From: CG2-30-51-40 sp041753575
Lineage (GTDB): Bacteria > Desulfobacterota > DSM-4660 > Desulfatiglandales > Desulfatiglandaceae
Length of the DNA: 64,000 bases
NCBI GenBank assembly: GCA_041753575.1
Contig: JBGSUA010000115.1
Span: 1-64,000 of the forward strand
Reading direction: 5' to 3'
Position numbers and translations under genes: made by a program. Every line of letters begins with the position of its first letter. The first letter of the stretch is position 1. Under the pieces are notes generated by a model, which saw only the letters and a program-made list of their open reading frames with translations, was not told where the DNA came from and did no database searches. Below, piece after piece: positions 8,700 through 17,927 of the stretch.

Positions 8700-9647
8700 A
8701 TGAGTTATGAACCTGAACTTATGCTTTTTGGCGGCACATCAAATCCTGAACTGACCCGGGAGGTGTGCCAATATATGGGAATCAATCCCGGCAATATAAG
8801 CAGCAAGCGTTTCTGCGATGGCGAGACCCAGGTGGAGGTAGGAGAGAATGTCAGGGGGAGAGACGTCTTTATCCTCCAGTCAACTTGCCCGCCAGTCAAC
8901 GACCACCTGATGGAACTCCTCATCATAATAGACGCTATGAAAAGGGCCTCGGCCAGGAGGATCACGGCGGTGATTCCTTATTACGGCTACGGCAGGCAAG
9001 ACAGGAAGGTCAAGCCCAGAGTCCCAATCAGTGCAAAGCTTGTAGCCGATCTTATAACGATAGCCGGGGCCCACAGGGTTGTCGCCATGGATCTCCACGC
9101 CGGTCAGATACAGGGATATTTCAACATCCCGGTGGACAACATCTTCGCAGCCCCGGTAATCCTCAAGTACATACACACCAACTTCAAAGACAATCTGGTC
9201 ATGGTCGCTCCCGACGCGGGTGGGGTTGAGAGGGCAAGGGCCTTTGCCAAGAGGCTGGATGCAGCCCTTGCCATTATTGATAAGCGCAGGGAGGCCCCGA
9301 ACGAGGCTGAGGCCATGAATATAATAGGGGATGTGGACGGCAAGACGGCTGTGATACTTGATGATATGGTGGATACTGCCGGGACCCTCACTCAGGCCGC
9401 ATCCGCCTTAAGAAAAAGAGGCGCCCGCGGCATACATGCCTGCTGCACGCATCCTGTGCTTTCGGGTCCGGCGGTTGAGCGGATAGAAAAATCTCCTATA
9501 GAAACGCTTATGGTGACAAATACCATTCCTTTGGGTGAAAAGGCTAAAATGTGCGGTAAGGTTGCTGTACTCTCAGTGGCAGAGCTGCTGGGTGAAACGA
9601 TAAAGAGAAGCTACCATTCTCAATCAGTTAGCACTCTTTTTGTTTAG
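8700..9647 (+). CDS. prs: Ribose-phosphate pyrophosphokinase
   Basis: Makes PRPP from ribose 5-phosphate and ATP for nucleotide, His and Trp synthesis. 315 aa from the ATG at 8700; a GTG at 8691 would add three residues. Visible motifs are the ATP-site FCDGE, the metal and active-site block DLHAGQIQGYF, VAPDAGGVERARAFA, and the PRPP-binding loop ILDDMVDTAGTL. Length and motifs match class I PRPP synthases. It lies just downstream of tRNA-Gln and before rplY, so a shared transcript is likely. Confidence 0.95.
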   Translation: MSYEPELMLFGGTSNPELTREVCQYMGINPGNISSKRFCDGETQVEVGENVRGRDVFILQSTCPPVNDHLMELLIIIDAMKRASARRITAVIPYYGYGRQDRKVKPRVPISAKLVADLITIAGAHRVVAMDLHAGQIQGYFNIPVDNIFAAPVILKYIHTNFKDNLVMVAPDAGGVERARAFAKRLDAALAIIDKRREAPNEAEAMNIIGDVDGKTAVILDDMVDTAGTLTQAASALRKRGARGIHACCTHPVLSGPAVERIEKSPIETLMVTNTIPLGEKAKMCGKVAVLSVAELLGETIKRSYHSQSVSTLFV

Positions 9648-9717
9648 AAGACTTTCCCTCAAGAAGGGTTTTGTTTTTTTTGGCTTGTGAAAAATTTTAT
9701 TATCTCGGAGGTGCAAT

Positions 9718-10362
9718 TTGGCAAGGCCGTTATTAGATACCCAGGTAAGAGACGTAACAGGAAAGGGGCCGGCAAGGAGGCTTAGGGCTCAAGGCCGAGT
9801 TCCAGCCATTCTCTATGGCCCCAAAAGGAAGCCGCTTATGCTGGCGATAGAGGCAAAACAGCTTGAGAAGCTCCTTAGCCAGGGAGGATCAGATCAGATC
9901 CTTGTGGATCTGAACCTGAATGCAGCAGGGGAAGAAGGGACCCATCCCGCAATGCTGAAGGAGCTTCAAATGGATCATATCAAGGATTCCATTGTCCATG
10001 CGGATTTCTATGAGATCTCTCTTGATGAGGAGATCGAGATCGAAATCTCCGTGCGGCTTGTGAATACTCCTGTCGGGGCGAAGAGCGGCGGGATACTTGA
10101 GCATGTGAAAAGGGAGATCGTTGTCTCATGTCTGCCGGACAAGGCGGTTGGCTCAATTGAACTCGATGTCGGCCAGCTCGATGTCGGTCAATCATTACAT
10201 ATAAGAGATATTGTCCTTCCCGAAGGCATCACTGCCCTGGAGGACGGAGGTATAACGGTTGTGGTTGTTGCGGCGCCTCACATTGCAGAGCCTGCAAAGG
10301 CTGCCGAAGGTGAGGAGGAAGAGGCCGCTGAAACAAGTGAAGTCAAAGAGGAGGAGTCTTGA
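9718..10362 (+). CDS. rplY: 50S ribosomal protein L25, long CTC form
   Basis: 214 aa with the N-terminal 5S-rRNA-binding domain (RLRAQGRVPAILYG) and the C-terminal TL5/CTC domain, ending in an acidic tail (EGEEEEAAETSEVKEEE). It binds 5S rRNA on the large subunit. Translation starts at TTG 9718, supported by CGGAGGTG six bases upstream. No ATG start fits. The acidic tail is common in CTC proteins. prs-rplY-pth is a conserved order. Confidence 0.93.
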   Translation: MARPLLDTQVRDVTGKGPARRLRAQGRVPAILYGPKRKPLMLAIEAKQLEKLLSQGGSDQILVDLNLNAAGEEGTHPAMLKELQMDHIKDSIVHADFYEISLDEEIEIEISVRLVNTPVGAKSGGILEHVKREIVVSCLPDKAVGSIELDVGQLDVGQSLHIRDIVLPEGITALEDGGITVVVVAAPHIAEPAKAAEGEEEEAAETSEVKEEES

Positions 10363-10400
10363 TCTTTTCTGGAAAGGGGGTGAAGACGAGGTATTAGATC

Positions 10401-10991
10401 TTGTACTTGGTTGCGGGACTTGGGAATCCCGGCGCGTCTTACAAGAATTCCAGGCATAACATTGGGTTTATGGTGCTGGACACATTGAGCCGGGAGAAAG
10501 GCGTTTCACACGTCCGCCAGGGCTTTAAATCAAGGTTTGCGAGGACGACCTGGGGAGGTGCAGAACTGGTTTTCCTCTGGCCCCTGACTTTCATGAACAA
10601 TAGCGGCATGGCTGTCAGGGCGGCTGCTGATTACTACAGGATCAGGATCGCCGATATCCTGGTGATTCATGATGATCTCGACATACCACCCGGCAGGGTT
10701 AAGATCTCGCGGGGAGGGGGAGCGGCAGGGCACAAGGGAATACTTTCCATTATAAGCCATGCGGGTTCTTCAGAATTCCCGAGGATCAGGGTGGGGATCG
10801 GACGGCCCCGTTATGGGGAGGCAATTGAGAATTACGTGCTTGCCGCATGTTACGAGGATGAACGAGAGAGCATCTCAGGGGCGGTTTCAGCGGCTGCAAA
10901 GGCCTGTGAATTGATTATAGAAGAGGGGATAGAAGCGGCGATGAATAAAGTTAATCGCCATAACTTATTGGAGGAGGAGGTATCTGACTGA
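10401..10991 (+). CDS. pth: Peptidyl-tRNA hydrolase
   Basis: 196 aa. It cleaves peptidyl-tRNA released by stalled ribosomes. The start MYLVAGLGNPGASYKNSRHNIGF gives the conserved GLGNPG and the catalytic His of the RHNIGF block. Further motifs are TFMNNSG and the HDDLDIPPG / GGAAGHKGILSI substrate-binding loops. It begins at TTG 10401, within a few bases of where homologues start. Its stop overlaps the hppA start (TGATG, 10989-10993), so the genes are probably coupled. Confidence 0.95.
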   Translation: MYLVAGLGNPGASYKNSRHNIGFMVLDTLSREKGVSHVRQGFKSRFARTTWGGAELVFLWPLTFMNNSGMAVRAAADYYRIRIADILVIHDDLDIPPGRVKISRGGGAAGHKGILSIISHAGSSEFPRIRVGIGRPRYGEAIENYVLAACYEDERESISGAVSAAAKACELIIEEGIEAAMNKVNRHNLLEEEVSD

Positions 10992-13060
10992 TGCAGGGAT
11001 TAACCTATGTTGCTCCCTTTCTGGGGATTTTCGGTTTAATCATTGCCTGGCTTATCTATGGCTATGTCAAGAAGCAGCCGAACGGCAATCCACTCATGCA
11101 GGAATTGGAAAGCATGATTCACAACGGCGCCATGGCCTTCTTGAAGAAGGAGTATTCAGTTATTTTCATATTTATTGTGATTGTTTTTATACTTCTTGGA
11201 TGGGGTGTTGACTGGTACACCGCAATAGCGTTCGTTACGGGCGCCTTTTTGAGTATTACGGCAGGCTATTCCGGAATGACCGCCGCAACCCGCGGAAATT
11301 CTCGAACCGCAGAGGCCGCCAATAAGCATGGGCAGGCCAAGGCCTTGAATGTTTCCTATTTTTCAGGCTCTGTAATGGGGCTTTCAGTGGCCGGACTCGG
11401 ACTTATCGGCCTCGGTGTCTGGTTCTGGATCTTTGGGCATGACCCTAAGACGGCCATGTACATAAACGGATTCGCAATGGGCGCAAGCTCGATCGCCCTT
11501 TTTGCTCGTGTTGGAGGCGGAATCTATACCAAGGCAGCGGATGTCGGAGCCGACCTGGTTGGAAAGGTTGAGGCGGGTATCCCTGAGGATGATCCGCGTA
11601 ACCCCGGTGTCATAGCCGACAACGTAGGCGATAATGTAGGTGATATCGCGGGCATGGGCGCCGATATATTTGAGTCATATGTAGGATCCGTTATCGCTAC
11701 CATAGCGATTGCGGCGACCCTGAGCCTCAATACCCCCGACCTGCTGGCGGGCTTTGTAAAGCAGTATCCGGTGCTTCAGGGACTTGATGCCACTATGATA
11801 AAGCTTAAATTCATGGCCATGCCTATGCTTATAGTCATGGCAGGCTTGATAAGCTCCATAGTAGGTATATTTTCAATAAAGGTTTTCCAGTCAGGTAATC
11901 CGGCTGGGGCCCTTAGATACACCACATTTGTGGCTGCCATCATATTTGTTATACTTACCGCTATTGTTACAAAGGCTCTTGGCATGCCCATGGGCGCCTT
12001 CTGGGCCATCTTGTCAGGCCTCCTCTGCGGCATAGCGATAGGGCTTCTTGCGGAATATTATACGTCCGGTTCTCCGGTCATACGAATAGCCGAGCAGTCT
12101 AAGACAGGCGCCGCAACACTCCTTATCCAGGGTCTTGCGGTCGGCATGCAATCCACTTATCTTCCCATGCTGGGTATCTGCGTTGCTACCTATGTGGGAT
12201 ATCAGACATGCGGTATTTACGGGGTAGGCCTTTCGGCAGTAGGCATGCTCGCAACCGTCGGAGTCACCATGACAGTGGATGCATACGGTCCAATTGCCGA
12301 TAACGCCGGCGGTATCTCGGAGATGGCCGGTCTCGGACCTGAGACCAGGAAGATTACTGACAGCCTTGATGCCCTTGGAAACACCACAGCCGCAATCGGA
12401 AAGGGATTCGCCATCGGCTCAGCCGCCCTGACGGCTCTGGCGCTCTTTGTGGCTTATACCCAGGCGGCAGGTCTGACCAACATTGACCTGACAAATCCCA
12501 TGGTTATCATAGGGGTCTTTTTGGGCGGTATTGTTCCTATGCTGGCCGCAGCTTTTACCATGACCAGTGTGGGCAAGGCCGCCTTCAGCATAGTAGAAGA
12601 GATCCGGCGTCAGTTCAGGGAGATCCCAGGTCTTCTTGAGGGTAAACCTGGCGCTAAACCTGATCCGGCAAAGTGCGTTACCATCGCTACAAGCGCGGCC
12701 CTCAGGGAAATGGTTGCTCCGGGCGTTATGACGGTGCTGGCCCCGGTGGCAGTAGGATTTTTATTGGGAAAAGAGTCCCTTGGCGGGATGCTCCTCGGGG
12801 CAACCACGATGGGCGTCTTTCTTGCCCTCTTTATGGCCAACGCGGGTGGAGCATGGGACAATGCCAAGAAGTATATTGAGGCCGGGAACCTTGGAGGCAA
12901 GGGCTCCCCGAACCATAAGGCCGCAGTAGTTGGCGATACGGTCGGCGATCCTTTCAAGGATACATCCGGACCTGCCATGAACATCCTTATAAAGTTGATG
13001 TCCATTGTCTCTCTGGTTATAGCTCCGATTCTGCCTGCTATCGGGCTGTTCCTCAGATAA
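10991..13060 (+). CDS. hppA: Membrane ion-pumping pyrophosphatase, K+-dependent type
   Basis: 689 aa with about 16 membrane helices. It hydrolyses PPi and pumps H+ or Na+ out of the cytoplasm. The family signature DVGADLVGKVE, the PPi-binding acidic block GVIADNVGDNVGDIAGMGAD and the C-terminal GDTVGDPFKDTSGPAMN are present. GNTTAAIGKG has Ala where K+-independent enzymes have Lys, so K+ dependence is expected. The coupling glutamate lies in FESYVGS, the position used by Na+-pumping and some H+-pumping members, so Na+ transport is possible. A PPi-type phosphofructokinase is encoded at 43.8 kb. Confidence 0.95.
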   Translation: MQGLTYVAPFLGIFGLIIAWLIYGYVKKQPNGNPLMQELESMIHNGAMAFLKKEYSVIFIFIVIVFILLGWGVDWYTAIAFVTGAFLSITAGYSGMTAATRGNSRTAEAANKHGQAKALNVSYFSGSVMGLSVAGLGLIGLGVWFWIFGHDPKTAMYINGFAMGASSIALFARVGGGIYTKAADVGADLVGKVEAGIPEDDPRNPGVIADNVGDNVGDIAGMGADIFESYVGSVIATIAIAATLSLNTPDLLAGFVKQYPVLQGLDATMIKLKFMAMPMLIVMAGLISSIVGIFSIKVFQSGNPAGALRYTTFVAAIIFVILTAIVTKALGMPMGAFWAILSGLLCGIAIGLLAEYYTSGSPVIRIAEQSKTGAATLLIQGLAVGMQSTYLPMLGICVATYVGYQTCGIYGVGLSAVGMLATVGVTMTVDAYGPIADNAGGISEMAGLGPETRKITDSLDALGNTTAAIGKGFAIGSAALTALALFVAYTQAAGLTNIDLTNPMVIIGVFLGGIVPMLAAAFTMTSVGKAAFSIVEEIRRQFREIPGLLEGKPGAKPDPAKCVTIATSAALREMVAPGVMTVLAPVAVGFLLGKESLGGMLLGATTMGVFLALFMANAGGAWDNAKKYIEAGNLGGKGSPNHKAAVVGDTVGDPFKDTSGPAMNILIKLMSIVSLVIAPILPAIGLFLR

Positions 13061-13088
13061 GAGGGGAAAAGGGCTTCCCTATGCGGAT

Positions 13089-13119
13089 GATCCGGGGGCA
13101 AGTTGTTTGCCCCCGGATC
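13089..13119 (+). terminator. Strong hairpin after hppA
   Basis: A 13-bp perfect stem (GATCCGGGGGCAA / TTGCCCCCGGATC) with a five-base loop lies 28 bp past the hppA stop. No T-run follows, so it may be a Rho-assisted end or an mRNA-stabilising stem rather than a classical terminator. Confidence 0.6.
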
Positions 13120-13224
13120 CGCTACGCTGGCCATTGACGAGTGCAGGCATGTCATGGGAGGCATAGTGTATGACACATTGCTTTTCACACTACTGCATTG
13201 GCATGGATAGAGATGGGAGGTTGG

Positions 13225-13719
13225 ATGTTTAATATAGGTGATTTGGCTGTATATCCGGCCCACGGTGTTGGTGTTATAGAGAGAATAGAAAGACAGGAAA
13301 TCTCGGGCTGCAAGCAGGATTTCTATGTCATGAGAATCCTCGATAACGGAATGATCATAATGATTCCCACCGGCAACGCGGATCATGTGGGATTGAGGGA
13401 CATAATAGACCAAGGCGAGGTGAACAAGGTATATTCCATCCTTAGAAAAAGGGATGTCCCTTCCGACAATCAGACCTGGAACCGGCGATACAGAGAATAT
13501 ATGGACAAGATAAAGACCGGTTCGCCTTATGAAGTGGCTGAGGTCTATCGGGATCTGTGGATGCTCAAGAGCGAAAAAGAGCTGTCCTTCGGCGAAAGAA
13601 AGATGCTGGACACCGCTCGAAGCCTTCTCCTCAGGGAGCTCTCTCTTGCCAAGAATGTGCAGCAGGAGGAAGTTGCAAAGGACCTTGACGTGATCCTCGA
13701 CAGCGGCAAGGCCGCCTGA
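13225..13719 (+). CDS. carD: CarD-family RNA polymerase-binding regulator
   Basis: 164 aa. The N-terminal RNAP-interaction domain (FNIGDLAVYPAHGVGVIERIE, a Tudor-like fold as in Mfd) is followed by an all-helical DNA-binding domain (about residues 65-155). CarD proteins stabilise open complexes at rRNA and other promoters. The ATG at 13225 is chosen over an in-frame TTG at 13198 because GGGAGG lies just upstream of it and the domain begins right after it. The stop is followed in six bases by the rluD start. Confidence 0.92.
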   Translation: MFNIGDLAVYPAHGVGVIERIERQEISGCKQDFYVMRILDNGMIIMIPTGNADHVGLRDIIDQGEVNKVYSILRKRDVPSDNQTWNRRYREYMDKIKTGSPYEVAEVYRDLWMLKSEKELSFGERKMLDTARSLLLRELSLAKNVQQEEVAKDLDVILDSGKAA

Positions 13720-13724
13720 ATCAA

Positions 13725-14720
13725 GTGCTCCCCGAGGATGGCAGCTATTGCTGGACCGCGGGTCCGGAGGAATTTGAACTAAGGCTCGATCAGTTTCTGG
13801 CCGCAAAACCGATTGGAATATCGAGGGCTCGCATCCAGAACCTCATCGCAGAGGGCAAGGTACTGGTGGGTGGCATGGAGGTCAAGGCGAGTCGCAGGCT
13901 GCGCCCGGGAGATGTCGTGAGCGTTGAGATACCGCGGCCTTCTGCCTGGAGGATTGAGCCCGAGCCGGTCCCTTTTGAAATCCTTTACGAGGACAGATTC
14001 CTCATCGTTATAAACAAACCTGCCGGGGTTGTTGTTCATCCGGCAGCCGGACATTGGAAGGGCACTCTTGTGCAGGGGGTCTTGGAGCGATGCAAGGGGC
14101 TCTCCGGTGTTGGCGGCGTTGAGCGGCCGGGCGTCGTCCATAGGCTTGATAAGGATACATCCGGAGTGATGGTAATGGCCAAGGATGACGAGACCCACCT
14201 GGCCCTGTCGGCCCAGTTCAAGGCAGGCCTGGTCAGTAAACGATACCTTTCTGTTGTGCATGGAAGGATGCCTGCAATTGAGGGGACTGTAAATCTGCCT
14301 ATCGGGAGGCACCCACACCGGCGCAAAGAGATGTCGGTCGTCGGAGAAGGCGGGAGGCAGGCCGTTACTATCTGGCGGAGTATCAGGGATTTTGGGTGTG
14401 GGTTCTCGCTGCTTTCAGTCAGACTTAAGACAGGAAGAACTCATCAGATAAGGGTGCATCTTGCGCACCAGGGGCATCCCGTTGTAGGTGATGCGGTTTA
14501 CGGATATGGACGCGCGAAGGAGGCGTCTCTTGATGCGTGGAGAAGTGGACTCCTTCCCAAGGTTTCAAGGCAGATGCTGCACTCACATGTTTTAGGCATA
14601 AGACACCCGGCTGAAGACCGGGATATGGAATTTGAGGCGCCGGTGCCGGATGATATAAAGGCCTTCCTGAGGGCGCTGGAGGAACTGGAGATATCCCGAA
14701 ATACCCGTGAAAAAAATTGA
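13725..14720 (+). CDS. rluD: 23S rRNA pseudouridine synthase, RluD type
   Basis: 331 aa. An N-terminal S4 RNA-binding domain (ARIQNLIAEGKVLVGG) precedes a RluA-family catalytic domain. The catalytic motif HRLDKDTSGVMVMAK carries the nucleophilic Asp, followed by KTGRTHQIRVHLAHQGHPVVGD. It probably modifies U1911/1915/1917 of 23S rRNA, but RluC-type specificity cannot be excluded by reading alone. The start is GTG 13725, six bases after the carD stop. Confidence 0.88.
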   Translation: MLPEDGSYCWTAGPEEFELRLDQFLAAKPIGISRARIQNLIAEGKVLVGGMEVKASRRLRPGDVVSVEIPRPSAWRIEPEPVPFEILYEDRFLIVINKPAGVVVHPAAGHWKGTLVQGVLERCKGLSGVGGVERPGVVHRLDKDTSGVMVMAKDDETHLALSAQFKAGLVSKRYLSVVHGRMPAIEGTVNLPIGRHPHRRKEMSVVGEGGRQAVTIWRSIRDFGCGFSLLSVRLKTGRTHQIRVHLAHQGHPVVGDAVYGYGRAKEASLDAWRSGLLPKVSRQMLHSHVLGIRHPAEDRDMEFEAPVPDDIKAFLRALEELEISRNTREKN

Positions 14721-15092
14721 CTAACAAGAGAAGATAGTTATTATACCAATTCTTGAATGCATCCTTCCTCTTGGAGGATTTGACCTGGTCCGTACATTCC
14801 CGGCATCCTGAAGGCAATCCAAGGAGCTGCAGCCATTCTAATAGTTATAAGTTGAAGGGCAGATCACCATAGCAGGGTTTCCGATATCTTTGCGGATCAG
14901 CGGCGCACATAAGGATTGATGAGCTCGCAGAAAGTCGGAATTGGGGCGGCACAGTCAAAAGCTAGATATATGGCGCGCACAAACGGGGGGCCGCCGTAAC
15001 TGCGGGCTTCCAAGTGTAGTGAAGGGTATGGGTTTTTGTAAAACCGTCAGGATTATTTTTTTGGAGATATTATCAAGTTGGAGAAAAGGCGT
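14721..15092. other. Intergenic region before rho
   Basis: 372 bp without a convincing gene. It contains one copy of the dispersed repeat (14917 onward) and a small GGTTTT/AAAACC hairpin at 15031-15045. It is presumably the rho leader. I see no known riboswitch or sRNA. Confidence 0.5.
14917..15015 (+). repeat. Dispersed intergenic repeat, family A, copy 1
   Basis: It begins TGATGAGCTCGCAGAAAGTC. A second copy at 16582 shares this head and also a CGGCA block at the same offset (+31), then decays. A third, shorter head is at 56425. Confidence 0.6.
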
Positions 15093-16340
15093 ATGAATCT
15101 TGAAGAATTAAAGAAGATGAAAATCAGTGAACTGAATGCCATTGCCAAAGAGCTTAGTATTGAGGGGGCCTCAGGCATGCCGCGGCAGAATCTCATCTTC
15201 TCGTTACTCCAGGCTCACTCCGAGCAAAACGGACTCATTTATGGAACAGGGGTGCTTGAGATACTGCCGGATGGGTTCGGTTTCTTAAGGGCCCCTGATG
15301 CCAACTATCTTCCCGGCCCCGACGATATCTATGTCTCGCCTTCTCAGATAAGGAGATTCCTACTCCGAACCGGGGATACTATCTCCGGCCAGATAAGGCC
15401 GCCTAAGGACTCTGAGAGATACTTTGCGCTGCTGAAGGTGGAAAAGATAAACTTTGAGGAACCCGAGGCGGCAAAGGACAAGATACTTTTTGATAACCTT
15501 ACGCCTCTTTATCCCAACCAGAGAATCAGTCTGGAGACTACGTCCGACAATATGTCCGCCAGGATTATGGATCTCATGACTCCTATAGGCAAGGGGCAAA
15601 GGGGGCTGATTGTGGCTCCCCCCAGGACCGGCAAGACGATGCTTCTCCAGAACATAGCAAACAGCGTCACGGCTAACGATAAGTCAATCCATAAGATAGT
15701 TCTCCTCATTGACGAAAGGCCGGAGGAGGTAACCGACATGCAGCGATCCGTGGATGCGGAGGTAATAAGCTCCACCTTTGACGAGCCTCCCCACAGGCAT
15801 GTCCAGGTTGCTGAGATGGTCATAGAAAAATCCAAGAGGCTGGTTGAGCACAAGAGGGACGTGCTCATACTCCTTGACAGTATCACGCGTCTTGCAAGGG
15901 CATACAACGCGGTGGTGCCTCCAAGCGGCAAGATCCTTTCGGGCGGACTTGATTCCAATGCCCTTCACAAGCCAAAGAGGTTCTTCGGAGCAGCAAGGAA
16001 CATAGAGGAGGGAGGCAGCCTCACAATCATCGCCACTGCCTTGATTGATACGGGAAGCCGTATGGACGAGGTTATTTTTGAGGAATTCAAGGGTACCGGC
16101 AACATGGAGATTCACCTTGACAGGCGTCTGAGCGACAGAAGGGTCTTCCCGTCCATAGATATAAATCGATCAGGGACAAGAAAGGAGGAGCTGCTTCTGG
16201 AACAGATGGATCTTAACCGCATCTGGATCCTCAGGAAACTCCTGGCCCCTCTGACGCCGGTTGATACTATGGAATTTCTACTTGATAAGATGAAAGGAAC
16301 AAAGGATAATAAACAATTTCTGGCTTCTATGAGCGGATAG
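15093..16340 (+). CDS. rho: Transcription termination factor Rho
   Basis: 415 aa hexameric RNA helicase. Domains are an N-terminal helical Rho_N segment (MNLEELKKMKISELNAIAKE), a cold-shock-like RNA-binding domain (LEILPDGFGFLRAPDANYLP) and a RecA-type ATPase with Walker A (VAPPRTGKTMLLQNIA) and Walker B (VLILLDSITRLARAYN). The Q-loop/R-loop region (NIEEGGSLTIIATAL) is intact. The ATG at 15093 matches the usual Rho start; an in-frame TTG at 15078 would add five residues. rho-rpmE-prfA-prmC is a conserved order. Confidence 0.96.
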   Translation: MNLEELKKMKISELNAIAKELSIEGASGMPRQNLIFSLLQAHSEQNGLIYGTGVLEILPDGFGFLRAPDANYLPGPDDIYVSPSQIRRFLLRTGDTISGQIRPPKDSERYFALLKVEKINFEEPEAAKDKILFDNLTPLYPNQRISLETTSDNMSARIMDLMTPIGKGQRGLIVAPPRTGKTMLLQNIANSVTANDKSIHKIVLLIDERPEEVTDMQRSVDAEVISSTFDEPPHRHVQVAEMVIEKSKRLVEHKRDVLILLDSITRLARAYNAVVPPSGKILSGGLDSNALHKPKRFFGAARNIEEGGSLTIIATALIDTGSRMDEVIFEEFKGTGNMEIHLDRRLSDRRVFPSIDINRSGTRKEELLLEQMDLNRIWILRKLLAPLTPVDTMEFLLDKMKGTKDNKQFLASMSG

Positions 16341-16368
16341 TCTAAGAGATTATGGAGGATGATCGTAT

Positions 16369-16581
16369 ATGAAAGAGGGAATCCACCCAACCCGTTACAA
16401 GACAACGGTAAGATGTGCCTGCGGAAATGAATTCGAGACAAGTTCAACCATGAAGGAGATTAACGTAGAAATCTGCTCCGTGTGCCATCCTTTTTTCACT
16501 GGTAAGCAGAAGTTGGTTGACTCTGCAGGCAGGGTAGAGCGCTTCAGGAGAAAATACGCAAAATTTGAAGAAACCAAGTAG
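16369..16581 (+). CDS. rpmE: 50S ribosomal protein L31, zinc-binding type
   Basis: 70 aa. It carries the cysteine pairs of the zinc-containing (C+) form (RCACG and CSVCHPFFTG). The C-terminal block DSAGRVERFRRKY is typical of L31. It starts 28 bp after rho, preceded by the ribosome site TGGAGGATGA. It is a component of the large subunit at the inter-subunit bridge. Confidence 0.95.
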   Translation: MKEGIHPTRYKTTVRCACGNEFETSSTMKEINVEICSVCHPFFTGKQKLVDSAGRVERFRRKYAKFEETK

Positions 16582-16690
16582 TGACGACCTCGCAAAAAGT
16601 CCTAAATGGGACGGCAAACGAAAAAACTCTAGTTACAAGCCGGTCAAGACCCCCGGAGTTAGTTGTAGTTAGGCCCGCGCCGCAAAGACG
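16582..16690 (+). repeat. Dispersed intergenic repeat, family A, copy 2
   Basis: The head TGACGACCTCGCAAAAAGTC (16582-16601) starts at the rpmE stop. It matches 14917 in 16 of 20 positions and shares the CGGCA block at +31. It carries no open frame. Confidence 0.6.
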
Positions 16691-16728
16691 AGGGACGTTA
16701 ACGCCTGCCTTCGTGAATTGAATCTAAT

Positions 16729-16764
16729 CCCCCTCACGGCTCAAATTGATGGCGTGGGGGTTTT
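16729..16764 (+). terminator. Probable terminator between rpmE and prfA
   Basis: Stem CCCCC(TC)ACG / CGTGGGGG with a two-base bulge and a 14-base loop, followed by TTTT. The stem is imperfect and the T-run is short. Confidence 0.5.
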
Positions 16765-16851
16765 CCATTTTGGCTGGTAATGGCTTCGGTGTGCGGCTGA
16801 TTGGGATGCCGGGATGATCCTGGCAGATATCTGTGGAGCAAAGTAATAGGT

Positions 16852-17916
16852 ATGTTTGAGCGGGTCGAACAAATAGAGAGGCGCTACAAGGAGCTTGAAG
16901 ACTTGCTGGGGGATCCGGCGGTCCTTTCAAACCAGAAGACCTACCATGCCTATGCAAAGGAGCACAGCGCCCTGGCACCCATTGTAAGAGCTTACACTGA
17001 ATACAGATCTGTGAAGGCAGAGCTGGAAGCCAACAGAATCCTGCTCGATGATCCTGATCCGGATATGCGTGAGCTTGCAGGGGAGGAGATGGAGAGGCTT
17101 GAGGAGAGGTTCTCCATAGTCGAAAAGGACCTCATGTTTCTTCTTCTTCCAAAGGACCCCAACGATGACAAGAACATCATAGTTGAGATCAGGGCAGGGA
17201 CAGGCGGTGAAGAAGCCGCCCTGTTTGCATCCGATCTCTTCAGGATGTATCTCCGCTACGCGGAAAAGAGACATTGGAGAACAGAGATTCTGACCCGGCA
17301 CGAAACAGGAATAGGCGGCGTCAAAGAGATTATCTTCCTGCTTGAGGGAAAAGAGACATACAGCAGGCTGAAGTATGAAAGCGGCGTTCATCGTGTTCAG
17401 AGGGTTCCTGAAACAGAAGCCCAGGGAAGGGTGCATACCTCTACGGTGACGGTGGCGGTGCTTCCCGAGGCGGAAGAGGTGGACGTTGAGATTAATCCTG
17501 AGGATCTAAGGATTGACTTGTACAGGTCTTCGGGACGCGGGGGACAACACGTCAATACCACGGATTCCGCTGTGAGGATAACCCACCTGCCAACCGGGAT
17601 GGTGGTCACATGCCAGGACGAGAGATCACAGCACAAGAACAAGGCAAAGGCCATGAAGGTTCTCAGATCAAGGCTCCTTGAGAAGGAGACGCAGGAGCAG
17701 GCGGATCGCATATCCCAGGGCAGGAAAAGCATGGTTGGAACGGGCGACAGAAGCGAGAGGATCAGGACCTATAATTTTCCTCAATCCAGGGTAACGGATC
17801 ACAGGATAGGGCTTACCCTTTATAAATTGGATGTTATACTCACCGGCGAACTTGATCAGATTATTGATCCCATCATAACCTATTTCAGGAGCGAAGCCCT
17901 CAAAAAGGGCGTCTAA
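16852..17916 (+). CDS. prfA: Peptide chain release factor 1
   Basis: 354 aa. It recognises UAA and UAG and triggers peptide release. An N-terminal coiled-coil domain (MFERVEQIERRYKELEDLL) precedes the codon-recognition domain. The peptidyl-transfer motif is GRGGQHVNTTDSAVRITHLP, with GGQ intact. The ATG at 16852 is chosen because the sequence after it aligns with the usual RF1 start; upstream in-frame codons add an unrelated 17 residues. prmC, which methylates the GGQ glutamine, follows in 11 bp. Confidence 0.95.
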   Translation: MFERVEQIERRYKELEDLLGDPAVLSNQKTYHAYAKEHSALAPIVRAYTEYRSVKAELEANRILLDDPDPDMRELAGEEMERLEERFSIVEKDLMFLLLPKDPNDDKNIIVEIRAGTGGEEAALFASDLFRMYLRYAEKRHWRTEILTRHETGIGGVKEIIFLLEGKETYSRLKYESGVHRVQRVPETEAQGRVHTSTVTVAVLPEAEEVDVEINPEDLRIDLYRSSGRGGQHVNTTDSAVRITHLPTGMVVTCQDERSQHKNKAKAMKVLRSRLLEKETQEQADRISQGRKSMVGTGDRSERIRTYNFPQSRVTDHRIGLTLYKLDVILTGELDQIIDPIITYFRSEALKKGV

Positions 17917-17927
17917 TAATTGCTGCC

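Noticed and set aside
14721..15092. Structured leader RNA or riboswitch before rho
   Set aside because: I could not draw a conserved fold; the region is mostly a degenerate repeat copy.
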